Assembly: GCA_017640615.1 (NCBI GenBank)
Contig: JAEPQK010000003.1
Location: 62,001 to 126,000, forward strand
Source of the DNA: Rhizobiaceae bacterium
Lineage (GTDB): Bacteria > Pseudomonadota > Alphaproteobacteria > Rhizobiales > Rhizobiaceae
DNA length: 64,000 nt
Reading direction: 5' to 3'
In this document: piece by piece, positions 44,227 to 52,078 of the stretch
Layout of the letters: each line of letters opens with the position of its first letter
Numbering within the stretch: the first letter of the stretch is position 1
Position numbers and translations under genes: made by a program
The notes under the pieces: generated by a model
Told to the model about the DNA's origin: nothing
Seen by the model: only the letters and a program-made list of their open reading frames with translations
Databases searched by the model: none

Positions 44227-45108
44227 TCAGAGGAACAGGCCTCGCTCCTTTTCGACCACCTCGGAGATGAAGCTTGAAACCGCCTGAATACGGCGCATCG
44301 GCCGCACCGATTCATGATAGACGAGCCAGTAGGCGCGGCGGATCGGAGAAGCCACATCGATCGACACGAGCTCGGGCACCGAGCGGGCAATGAAGGTGTG
44401 CAGAATGCCTATGCCCGCGCCGGAGCGCACGGCTTCGACCTGCCCGAGTGCCGAGGAGATCGCGTAGTTGGTTTCCCACTCGCGCCAGAACTCGTTCGCG
44501 TAATCGAGCGACGGGTTGATGATGAGGTCGGGCACATAGCCGATCAGCCGATGGCCGGCGAGCGCATCGACCGTCTCTGGCTGCCCGAAACGCTCGACAT
44601 AGTCCTTCGAGGCATAAAGCCCGAGCGTGTAGTCGACGAGTTTGCCGGCAACCAACCGCCCCTCGGCGGGCCGCTCCACCGTGATGGCGATGTCGGCCTC
44701 GCGCCGCGAGAGCGAAAAGGAGCGTGGCACGGGGACGAGCTGAATGGTGAGGTCACGGTGCCGGGCCGTCAGTTCGCCGAGCCTGGGCGCGAGAAACGCT
44801 ACGCCAAACCCATCTGGCGCACCGATGCGCACGGGGCCCGCAATCTCGTCTCCCTCGCTTGCGAGATCGGCGCGCGCCGCGATCATGTCCGTTTCCATGC
44901 GCTCCGCAACCGGCAGAAAGCGCTGGCCGGCCGGCGTGAGTTCGGTGCCTGTTGTCAGCCGCTGGAAAAGCTTGGCGCCCAGCGCTTCCTCCAGCGCCGC
45001 AACCCGCCGCGACACCGTCGCATGGTTGAGACCCAGCCGGCGAGCCGCGCCCAATATCTGGCCGGCTCGCGCGACTGCGAGGAATACGCGCACATCATCC
45101 CAGTTCAT
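44227..45108 (-). CDS. LysR family transcriptional regulator
   Basis: LysR regulator of 293 residues: winged helix-turn-helix from MNWDDVRVFLAVARAGQILGAARRL to about residue 60 and a substrate-binding C-terminal domain. It is divergent from mmsA with 160 bases between starts, and an inverted repeat of the LysR type lies in that gap, so it probably controls mmsA and itself. Effector unknown. The frame open to 45270 is not conserved. Confidence 0.92.
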   Translation of the reverse strand: MNWDDVRVFLAVARAGQILGAARRLGLNHATVSRRVAALEEALGAKLFQRLTTGTELTPAGQRFLPVAERMETDMIAARADLASEGDEIAGPVRIGAPDGFGVAFLAPRLGELTARHRDLTIQLVPVPRSFSLSRREADIAITVERPAEGRLVAGKLVDYTLGLYASKDYVERFGQPETVDALAGHRLIGYVPDLIINPSLDYANEFWREWETNYAISSALGQVEAVRSGAGIGILHTFIARSVPELVSIDVASPIRRAYWLVYHESVRPMRRIQAVSSFISEVVEKERGLFL

Positions 45109-45139
45109 CACCACCTCCCGAATGACATGCAACTTGATA

Positions 45140-45159
45140 GCATTTGCGTGAAATAATGC
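45140..45159. promoter_or_regulatory. LysR-type inverted repeat between LysR and mmsA
   Basis: GCATT-N10-AATGC, perfect 5-base arms, 32 bases upstream of the LysR start and 110 bases upstream of mmsA. It fits the T-N11-A core of LysR recognition sites. Confidence 0.5.
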
Positions 45160-45268
45160 ACATCGGCATCTGTACATTAATTTTCGCACATCTGCTGATT
45201 TCGCACTCGCGTTGCATTCGAGCCGCCGAGAGCGTTCAATGCGCCCAACTGAACAAGGGAGCGAGACC

Positions 45269-46765
45269 ATGATTGAAGTTGGTCATTTCATCGGCGGCAA
45301 ACACGTGCCCGGCAAAAGCGGCCGCACTGCCGACATTCTGCAGCCCATGGATGGTTCCGTGCGCGGCAAGGTCGCGCTGGCCTCGTCGGCCGAACTGCGC
45401 GAGGCTGTCGAAAACGCCAAGGCCGCACAGCCGGCATGGGGCGCAACCAACCCGCAGCGCCGCGTTCGCGTTTTGATGAAATTCCTCGAACTCGTCCACG
45501 CCGAATATGACGAACTGGCCGAAACACTGGCCCGCGAGCACGGCAAGACCATCCCGGACGCCAAGGGCGACATTCAGCGCGGTCTCGAAGTGGTTGAGGT
45601 CTGCATCGGCGCGCCGCACCTGATGAAAGGCGAATACACAGAGGGCGCGGGCCCCGGCATTGATGTCTACTCCATGCGCCAGCCGCTTGGTGTTGTTGCC
45701 GGCATCACGCCGTTCAATTTCCCCGCCATGATCCCGCTGTGGAAGATCGCCCCGGCGATCGCTTCGGGCAACGCCATGGTGCTGAAGCCTTCGGAGCGCG
45801 ACCCTTCGGTGCCGATGCGTATTGCCGAGCTTTTTGTCGAGGCAGGCCTGCCGGCCGGCGTGCTCAACGTCGTCAACGGCGATAAGGAATCGGTGGACGC
45901 GATCCTGGACGATCCGGACATCGCCGCCGTCGGCTTCGTGGGTTCGACCCCGATCGCGCAATACATTTATTCCCGGGCCACCGCCAACGGCAAACGTGCC
46001 CAGTGCTTCGGCGGCGCCAAGAACCACATGATCATCATGCCCGATGCCGACATGGACCAGACGGTCGATGCGCTGGTTGGCGCAGGCTACGGCTCTGCCG
46101 GCGAGCGCTGTATGGCGGTCTCGGTCGCAGTGCCGGTCGGTCAGGAAACTGCCGATCGCCTGGTCGAAAAGCTGATCCCGCGTGTCGAGAGCCTGAAGGT
46201 CGGCCCCTCCACTGACGCCGGTGCCGATTTCGGCCCGCTTGTCACGGCCGAGGCGCTGGAACGCGTGAAGGGCTATGTCGATCTCGGCGTCAAGGAAGGC
46301 GCCAAGCTCGTGGTCGACGGCCGCGACTTCAAAATGCAGGGCTACGAGAACGGCTACTATATGGGTGGCTGCCTGTTCGACGACGTGAAGCCGGACATGC
46401 GTATCTACAAGGAAGAGATTTTCGGCCCGGTTCTGTCGGTCGTGCGCGCCGCCAACTACGAAGAAGCGATCCGCCTGCCGAACGAGCATGAATACGGCAA
46501 CGGCGTTGCGATCTTCACCCGCGACGGCGATGCGGCCCGCGACTTCGCTGCTCGCGTGCAGGTCGGCATGGTCGGTGTGAACGTGCCGATCCCGGTTCCG
46601 ATCGCCTACTACACCTTTGGCGGCTGGAAAGGCTCGCATTTCGGCGACCTGAACCAGCACGGCGCTGACGCTTTCCGCTTCTACACGAAGACGAAGACGA
46701 TCACCTCGCGCTGGCCGTCGGGCATCAAGGACGGCGCCGAGTTCGTCATCCCGACGATGAACTAG
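45269..46765 (+). CDS. mmsA: CoA-acylating methylmalonate-semialdehyde dehydrogenase
   Basis: NAD-dependent, CoA-acylating aldehyde dehydrogenase of 498 residues, converting methylmalonate or malonate semialdehyde to propionyl- or acetyl-CoA in valine and inositol breakdown. MmsA traits are the start MIEVGHFIGGKHV, GITPFNFPAMIPLWKIAPA, FGGAKNHMIIMPDADMD, the nucleophile in GSAGERCMAVS and PIPVPIAYYTFGGWKGS. ATG at 45269 follows AAGGGAGCGAG. A decayed copy of its last 55 bases lies downstream. Confidence 0.94.
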   Translation: MIEVGHFIGGKHVPGKSGRTADILQPMDGSVRGKVALASSAELREAVENAKAAQPAWGATNPQRRVRVLMKFLELVHAEYDELAETLAREHGKTIPDAKGDIQRGLEVVEVCIGAPHLMKGEYTEGAGPGIDVYSMRQPLGVVAGITPFNFPAMIPLWKIAPAIASGNAMVLKPSERDPSVPMRIAELFVEAGLPAGVLNVVNGDKESVDAILDDPDIAAVGFVGSTPIAQYIYSRATANGKRAQCFGGAKNHMIIMPDADMDQTVDALVGAGYGSAGERCMAVSVAVPVGQETADRLVEKLIPRVESLKVGPSTDAGADFGPLVTAEALERVKGYVDLGVKEGAKLVVDGRDFKMQGYENGYYMGGCLFDDVKPDMRIYKEEIFGPVLSVVRAANYEEAIRLPNEHEYGNGVAIFTRDGDAARDFAARVQVGMVGVNVPIPVPIAYYTFGGWKGSHFGDLNQHGADAFRFYTKTKTITSRWPSGIKDGAEFVIPTMN

Positions 46766-46880
46766 CCCGACGGTTTTCCCGTTTGCCTGCCCTCACCGCT
46801 TCGCGGATGCGGGCGGGCGGCGGGGCATCAAGCACTGCGCCGAGTTCGGCATTCCGACGATAAGCTAGCCCGACGCGGTT
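46721..46880 (+). repeat. Decayed tandem duplication of the mmsA 3' end
   Basis: The last bases of mmsA and its stop region (46721-46775) recur at 46824-46880 with about eight differences: shared blocks include GCGCCGAGTTCG, CCGACGAT and CTAGCCCGACG. The copy contains a stop-like TAA/TAG and is not coding. The 48 bases between are GC-rich. Confidence 0.75.
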
Positions 46881-46887
46881 GGTAGGG

Positions 46888-46918
46888 AGCCGCTGGCCTC
46901 ACGCGAGCGGCTTTCGTT
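46888..46918 (+). terminator. Possible terminator after mmsA
   Basis: Stem AGCCGCT/AGCGGCT (46888-46894 with 46906-46912), 11-base loop, followed by TTCGTTT. Only a weak T-run, and it lies 120 bases past the mmsA stop beside the convergent GntR gene end. Confidence 0.4.
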
Positions 46919-47583
46919 TACCCCCGCGTCACGGCCTCTGCATTGGCACGCAAAAGGTCCATGAGCTCCTCCGTCGCCCTCCCGGCGCCGTCGACATCGC
47001 CGTCCGTAATCGCGCGGATGATGCCGACATGGCCTTCCGCCGCGTCGGCCAGCCCGCTGTCGCTCTTGTAGCGGTACCAGAACCGCCGGCTATGGGTCTG
47101 TAGTGGCGCGACCAGACGCGCTGCATACGGATTGTCGGACGCGACCGACATGGCCACGTCGAGCTGTTTGTCGGCTTCCAGAAACGCAATCACATTGCCT
47201 GTAACCACAGCCTTTTGCATGGCAAGCGCTGCCTCGCGGAAAAGCTCAGCCGCCTCATGCGTCACGAAGCGCGCGGCCGAACGGGCAAGCACGATTTCTG
47301 CGCCGCGTCTTGCATCGATCACCTTCAGCCAGTCGCTGCCATGCAGCGGCGCGATGCCTAACCCTGCCCGTGGTCGCACTTCGAGCAGGCCCTCCCAGGC
47401 AAGACGCTGGATCGCCTCGCGCACCGGCGTGCGCCCGAGTCCCAGCCGCGAGATCAGCGACCCCTCCGTCGCGACCGACCCAGGCGGCAGTTCCAATGTC
47501 ACGATCATGCGTTCCAATGCCTGGTAGGCGCGAGCCGAAGCGGGCTCCTGAACCGGCGTTGCCGATTGCGCGGCTGTATCCAT
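46918..47583 (-). CDS. GntR/FadR family repressor of the hydroxyproline cluster (HypR-like)
   Basis: GntR-family regulator of 221 residues from MDTAAQSAT. The winged helix region reads ARAYQALERMIVTLELPPGS ... GRTPVREAIQRLAWEGLLEVRPRAGLG; the C-terminal FCD domain is all-helical with metal-type His/Asp positions. It is divergent from the DapA-like gene with operator-like repeats between. S. meliloti HypR, repressor of hydroxyproline catabolism, is of this family; equivalence is inferred from the cluster. Confidence 0.87.
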   Translation of the reverse strand: MDTAAQSATPVQEPASARAYQALERMIVTLELPPGSVATEGSLISRLGLGRTPVREAIQRLAWEGLLEVRPRAGLGIAPLHGSDWLKVIDARRGAEIVLARSAARFVTHEAAELFREAALAMQKAVVTGNVIAFLEADKQLDVAMSVASDNPYAARLVAPLQTHSRRFWYRYKSDSGLADAAEGHVGIIRAITDGDVDGAGRATEELMDLLRANAEAVTRG

Positions 47584-47606
47584 GCGATGCTCCTGATGTG
47601 CACCAA

Positions 47607-47658
47607 ATATATCAGATCGATCTCCAGTTGACAAAGAAACTGGTTGCCTGATATATCA
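47607..47658 (+). promoter_or_regulatory. Sigma-70-type promoter with GntR operator repeats
   Basis: TTGACA (47628-47633) and a -10 hexamer ATATAT/TATATC (47651-47657) with 17-18 base spacing point to the DapA-like gene. The -10 lies inside the perfect palindrome TGATATATCA (47649-47658). The half-site ATATATCAG also occurs at 47607-47615, in inverted relation to CTGATATAT at 47648-47656, 41 bases apart. Binding of the divergent GntR protein over the -10 would repress the cluster. Confidence 0.6.
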
Positions 47659-47684
47659 CTCGCATATCAAGACTGGAGAGTACC

Positions 47685-48578
47685 ATGTGGACTGGCGTTC
47701 TTCCCGCTGTCACGACCAAATTCACCGCTGACGACCAACTCGACCATGCCGAGATGGAACGCTGCTTCGGCCTGATGATGGATGCCGGCTGTGACGGCCT
47801 CATCGTCTGCGGCTCTCTGGGCGAAGGCCCAATGCTGTCACGCCAGGAAAAGCTCGATGTGCTGAACACGGCGCGCAACGTAGCCAAGGGCAAGCCGGTG
47901 CTGCTCACGGTCAATGAGGCCGCAACGCGCGACGCTGCCGACCTCGGCAAGGCTGCCGCCAAGGCTGGTGCTGACGGCCTGATGATTGTGCCTAGCCCGA
48001 TCTACCATACAGACCCGCGCGAGACCGTTGCCACGCTGACCGCTGTGGCGGACGCCGCTTCGCTGCCGGTGATGATTTATTCCAACCGCGTTGCCTACCG
48101 GGTCGACGTTACGACCGAAATCATGGCGGAACTGGCCAAAAATCCGCATTTTGTCGCGGTCAAGGAATCGAGCGACGACATTCGCCGCACGACAGAAATC
48201 ATCAACGCATTTGGCGACCGCTTCGACGTCCATACCGGCGTCGACAATCTCGCCTTCGAGGCGCTGACCGCTGGCGCGGTCGGCTGGGTGGCAGGCCTGG
48301 TCTGCGCATTCCCCGCCGAAACGGTCGCGATCTACAAGCTCGTCAAGGCCGGGCGCTACGAGGAGGCTCTTGCGATATACCGCTGGTTCCGCCCGCTGCT
48401 CGATCTCGACGTGTCCTCCTATCTCGTTCAAAACATCAAGCTGGCAGAAGAGCTGGTCATTTCCTCCAATGACCGTGTACGCCAGCCGCGCCTGCCTCTG
48501 GCGGGCGAGCGTCGCGTCGAGGTCGAGAAGATCATCCGTGGCGCCTTAATCGACCGGCCGGAGCTTCCGGCCCTGTAG
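47685..48578 (+). CDS. DapA-family lyase/deaminase, probable 1-pyrroline-4-hydroxy-2-carboxylate deaminase
   Basis: DHDPS/N-acetylneuraminate lyase superfamily enzyme of 297 residues. It has the carboxylate loop GSLGEG (43-48), Tyr132 in MIYSNRVAY and the Schiff-base Lys160 in FVAVKESSDD. With an epimerase and a DadA-like dehydrogenase in the same run it most likely is HypD, which deaminates 1-pyrroline-4-hydroxy-2-carboxylate to 2-oxoglutarate semialdehyde. GGAGAG precedes the ATG by a normal distance. Another DapA-like aldolase role remains possible without the context. Confidence 0.82.
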   Translation: MWTGVLPAVTTKFTADDQLDHAEMERCFGLMMDAGCDGLIVCGSLGEGPMLSRQEKLDVLNTARNVAKGKPVLLTVNEAATRDAADLGKAAAKAGADGLMIVPSPIYHTDPRETVATLTAVADAASLPVMIYSNRVAYRVDVTTEIMAELAKNPHFVAVKESSDDIRRTTEIINAFGDRFDVHTGVDNLAFEALTAGAVGWVAGLVCAFPAETVAIYKLVKAGRYEEALAIYRWFRPLLDLDVSSYLVQNIKLAEELVISSNDRVRQPRLPLAGERRVEVEKIIRGALIDRPELPAL

Positions 48579-48607
48579 GAGTACGCGTTTGAGCCCGGTG
48601 GAGAGGG

Positions 48608-49858
48608 ATGGCTGAGGCCCCGGCCGACAATACCATCGCGATCGTGGGTGCCGGCATTGTCGGCATCTGCGCGGCGGCCCGTCTTTCCGAAGCGGGCCTC
48701 AAGGTCACTGTTTTCGACCGCACCGGCATCTGCGCGGAAACCAGCTCCGGCAATGCGGCGGCCTTCGCCTTTTCGGAGGTCCTGCCCCTTGCTCATAAGG
48801 GCATGATCGCGCAGGTGCCCCGGTGGCTGCTGGACCCGCTGGGTCCGCTAACGATCCCGCCAACCTATTTTCCAGCGCTTGCCGGCTGGCTTTTCCGCTT
48901 CTGGCGAGCCGGGGCCTCTGCCAATTTCGACCGTGCCGTCACCGCCCAGACAGCTATGATGAAGCTCGCGCGCGATGAGTGGATGCAGCTCATGGATGCC
49001 TCGGGCACCCGCCATATGCTGCGGGAAGATGGCTGCCTCGAACTTTACGAAAGCGATGCCGAGCATCGCGCTTCGCTTCCCTCCTGGCAGGTGCGGGAAA
49101 AGGCAGGCATCGACGTTCACCACCTCTCGCAACAGGAAATCGCGCAATACCAGCCGGGCCTCTCGGAGCGTTTCGTCCGCGCGGTTTTTGTGCCCGGCTG
49201 GTGCAATGTCGCTGACCCGGCCGAGTTTGGGCGCGCCGTCTGGCAGTATGCGGAAACCCTCGGAGCACGCTGGGTGAAAGACCGGGTGACCGCGGTCGAG
49301 CATCAGAACGGCGTGCAGCGCCTGAAGCTCGAAAGCGGAGGAGAACACTGCACACAAAAATTGGTCATTGCCGCCGGCGCATGGTCGCACAGACTGGCGG
49401 CGATGCTGGGCGACAAGATCCCGCTTGAGGCCGAACGCGGTTACAACACCACGCTACCCACAGACGCATTCGACCTGAGGCGCCAGATCTCCTTCCCGCG
49501 CCATGGCTTTGTCATCAGCCCGCTTTCGAGCGGAATCCGCGTTGGAGGCGCGGTCGAGTTTGGCGGTCTTGAGCGCGCGCCGAACTATGCGCGCTCGAAG
49601 GCCATGCTGCGCAAGGCGGCGGAATTTCTGCCCGGCCTCAAGACGACCGGGGGCAAAGAGTGGATGGGCCACCGCCCGTCATTGCCCGATTCGCTTCCCG
49701 CCATCGATGCGGCGCGCGCTCCAGGCGTCTATTACGCCTTTGGACACGGCCATCTCGGCCTCACGCAGGCTGCCGCAACGGCACGCTTGATTCATGATCT
49801 CGTTTTGGGGCAGAAGCCGACAATGCCGCTGGCGCCTTTCTCCGCCCGCCGGTTTTGA
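48608..49858 (+). CDS. DadA-like FAD oxidoreductase, probable cis-4-hydroxy-D-proline dehydrogenase
   Basis: FAD-dependent D-amino acid dehydrogenase of 416 residues. The dinucleotide site TIAIVGAGIVGICAAARLSEAG is at residues 9-30, LVIAAGAWSHRLAAML is the second FAD element, and the C-terminal APGVYYAFGHGHLGLTQAAA closes the FAD site. In this cluster it would oxidise cis-4-hydroxy-D-proline to the pyrroline used by the deaminase gene 29 bases upstream. It is soluble, so electrons would pass to a membrane acceptor by a route not seen here. Confidence 0.85.
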   Translation: MAEAPADNTIAIVGAGIVGICAAARLSEAGLKVTVFDRTGICAETSSGNAAAFAFSEVLPLAHKGMIAQVPRWLLDPLGPLTIPPTYFPALAGWLFRFWRAGASANFDRAVTAQTAMMKLARDEWMQLMDASGTRHMLREDGCLELYESDAEHRASLPSWQVREKAGIDVHHLSQQEIAQYQPGLSERFVRAVFVPGWCNVADPAEFGRAVWQYAETLGARWVKDRVTAVEHQNGVQRLKLESGGEHCTQKLVIAAGAWSHRLAAMLGDKIPLEAERGYNTTLPTDAFDLRRQISFPRHGFVISPLSSGIRVGGAVEFGGLERAPNYARSKAMLRKAAEFLPGLKTTGGKEWMGHRPSLPDSLPAIDAARAPGVYYAFGHGHLGLTQAAATARLIHDLVLGQKPTMPLAPFSARRF

Positions 49859-49866
49859 GGGTACCG

Positions 49867-50868
49867 ATGGCGCGTCATTCCTTCTTCTGCATCGACGGCC
49901 ACACCTGCGGAAATCCTGTCCGTCTCGTTGCTGGCGGCGGGCCGCTGCTCGACGGCGCAACCATGATGGAGCGCCGTGCGCATTTCCTGCGCGAGTTCGA
50001 CTGGATACGCACCGGACTCATGTTCGAGCCGCGCGGCCACGACGTCATGTCTGGCTCGATCCTCTACCCGCCGACGCGCGACGACTGCGATATCGCGATC
50101 CTTTTCATCGAGACCTCCGGCTGCCTGCCGATGTGCGGCCATGGCACCATCGGCACCATCACCTTCGCCATCGAGCACGGCCTGGTGCGGCCGCGCGAGC
50201 AGGGTGTGCTCAAACTGGATACGCCCGCAGGCCTGGTCGTCGCGCGCTACCGGCAGGAGGGCGAATATGTCGAAGAGGTCTCGCTCACCAATGTGCCCTC
50301 CTTCCTGCATTCGGAAGGACTTGAAGTAGAGTGCCCCGAGCTCGGCAAACTGACCGTCGATGTCGCCTATGGCGGCAATTTCTACGCCATCGTCGAGCCC
50401 CAGCAGAACTTCCGCGACATGGCGGATCATTCGGCGGCCGAGCTGATTGCGTGGAGCCCGGTAATACGCCAGCGGCTCAACGAAGCCTATGCGATAGCGC
50501 ATCCTGAAAACCCCGGGATTAAAGGCGTGTCGCACATCCTGTGGACCGGCGCCCCGACGACCGGCGGCGCCCATGCGCGCAATGCTGTCTTCTACGGCGA
50601 AAAGGCGATCGACCGCTCGCCCTGCGGCACCGGAACCTCGGCCCGCATGGCCCATCTTCACGCCAGGGGGCGCCTGAAGCCGGGCGAGCCTTTCGTGCAT
50701 GAATCCATTATCGGCTCGCACTTTCAGGGCAGGATCGAGCGCGAAACGGAAGTTGGTGGAGGCAAGGCGATTGTACCCTCCATCTCCGGCTGGGCCCGCA
50801 TGACGGGCCTCAACACGATCTTCATCGACGACCGCGACCCGTTCGCTCATGGATTTACGGTGAAATGA
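49867..50868 (+). CDS. 4-hydroxyproline 2-epimerase (proline racemase family)
   Basis: Cofactor-free epimerase of 333 residues that interconverts trans-4-hydroxy-L-proline and cis-4-hydroxy-D-proline. Both catalytic cysteines are present: Cys90 in LPMCGHGTIG and Cys253 in DRSPCGTGTSARM. The two-Cys form distinguishes it from the Thr-containing 3-hydroxyproline dehydratases. The start at 49867 (MARHSFFCIDGHTCGNPVRL) is the family N-terminus. It follows the dehydrogenase by 8 bases and ends the cluster. Confidence 0.93.
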   Translation: MARHSFFCIDGHTCGNPVRLVAGGGPLLDGATMMERRAHFLREFDWIRTGLMFEPRGHDVMSGSILYPPTRDDCDIAILFIETSGCLPMCGHGTIGTITFAIEHGLVRPREQGVLKLDTPAGLVVARYRQEGEYVEEVSLTNVPSFLHSEGLEVECPELGKLTVDVAYGGNFYAIVEPQQNFRDMADHSAAELIAWSPVIRQRLNEAYAIAHPENPGIKGVSHILWTGAPTTGGAHARNAVFYGEKAIDRSPCGTGTSARMAHLHARGRLKPGEPFVHESIIGSHFQGRIERETEVGGGKAIVPSISGWARMTGLNTIFIDDRDPFAHGFTVK

Positions 50869-51145
50869 GCGCTTCCATGCGAGCGGAAACAAGAATCCAG
50901 CATCGGGCAGACGGCGCAAGAAATCACGTCACTTCGCCGTCGCAATGCAAAGAATTTGCGTATCGTGTCTGTGCGGCTGCCCAAGCAGCAATGACATTGC
51001 ACGACGCTGATGATAGCGTCCCGCGACCCGGTCAGCCGGCCGGGGTGACGGAACGCGTTGACTTCGCATCCGACAGACGAAAGTCTGGACTGAGGGGAAC
51101 CGGCAAAAACGGGGCACGCCGACCGGCGCAGCACCCGGGAGTTCA
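50869..51145. other. Non-coding region upstream of the liv operon
   Basis: 277 bases with no supported gene. It holds a small perfect hairpin with a GAAA tetraloop, CAGAC/GTCTG (51074-51087), and a GGGAG ribosome site just before livH. The liv promoter should lie here; I cannot place it confidently. Confidence 0.5.
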
Positions 51146-52078
51146 ATGATGGAATACTTTGTGCAGCAGCTTATCAACGGGCTGACGCTAGGGTCGATCT
51201 ACGGCTTGATCGCGATCGGCTACACGATGGTCTATGGCATCATCGGCATGATCAATTTCGCCCATGGCGATATTTTCATGATCGGCTCGTTCATCGCGCT
51301 GACGACATTTCTGATCCTGACCACCATCTTCGGCTTCGTTTTCCTTCCGGTGGTGCTGCTGATTGTCCTCATCATAGCGATGCTGTTCACCTCAGCTTGG
51401 GGCTGGACGGTCGAACGCCTCGCCTACCGGCCGTTGCGCGGATCATTCCGGCTGGCGCCCCTGATCACCGCGATCGGCATGTCGATCGTGCTGCAGAACT
51501 TCGTGCAGGTGTCACAGGGCGCACGTGTGAAGCCGCTGCCGCCGCAAATCCAGGGCGGCGTAACGATCATGGAAGGCGTTACCGAAAACGGTCCGATCGT
51601 GGTGCAGCTTTCCTATATGCAGATGATCATCATTGTAACGACGCTGCTTCTGATGGTGGGCTTCACGCTGCTTATTTCGCGCACGCCGCTTGGCCGCGCG
51701 CAGCGCGCCTGCGAGCAGGACCGCAAGATGGCATCGCTGCTCGGCGTCAATGTCGACCGCACAATCTCGCTGACCTTCGTCATGGGCGCTGCGCTGGCCT
51801 CGGTGGCCGGTCTGATGTTCCTGCTGCTCTACGGGGTGATCGATTTCTATATCGGGTTCCTCGCCGGCGTTAAGGCGTTCACCGCTGCTGTGCTCGGCGG
51901 CATTGGTTCCCTGCCCGGCGCAATGCTCGGCGGTCTAGCAATCGGCCTCATCGAGGTCTTCTGGTCCGGCTATTTCACGGTCGAATACAAGGACGTGGCA
52001 GCGTTCTCGATCCTCGCGATCGTGCTGATATTCCTGCCTTCCGGCCTTCTTGGTAAGCCCGAAGTGGAGAAGGTCTGA
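51146..52078 (+). CDS. livH: Branched-chain/broad amino-acid ABC transporter permease LivH
   Basis: Inner-membrane permease of 310 residues with about eight hydrophobic segments. Family signatures are LTLGSIYGLIAIGYTMVYGIIGMINFAHGD at the N-terminus (given here in part: GSIYGLIAIGYTMVYGI, then INFAHGD) and the late AAVLGGIGSLPGAMLGG. First gene of a five- to six-gene operon in the order permease, permease, ATPase, ATPase, small membrane protein, binding protein, as in rhizobial braDEFGC. The stop overlaps the livM ATG by one base. Confidence 0.94.
   Translation: MMEYFVQQLINGLTLGSIYGLIAIGYTMVYGIIGMINFAHGDIFMIGSFIALTTFLILTTIFGFVFLPVVLLIVLIIAMLFTSAWGWTVERLAYRPLRGSFRLAPLITAIGMSIVLQNFVQVSQGARVKPLPPQIQGGVTIMEGVTENGPIVVQLSYMQMIIIVTTLLLMVGFTLLISRTPLGRAQRACEQDRKMASLLGVNVDRTISLTFVMGAALASVAGLMFLLLYGVIDFYIGFLAGVKAFTAAVLGGIGSLPGAMLGGLAIGLIEVFWSGYFTVEYKDVAAFSILAIVLIFLPSGLLGKPEVEKV

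Noticed and set aside
45269..46765. mmsA as the missing 2-oxoglutarate semialdehyde dehydrogenase of the hydroxyproline cluster
   Set aside because: The sequence has the CoA-acylating MmsA signature and its own LysR regulator and lies upstream of the GntR gene on the other side of a terminator-like hairpin.
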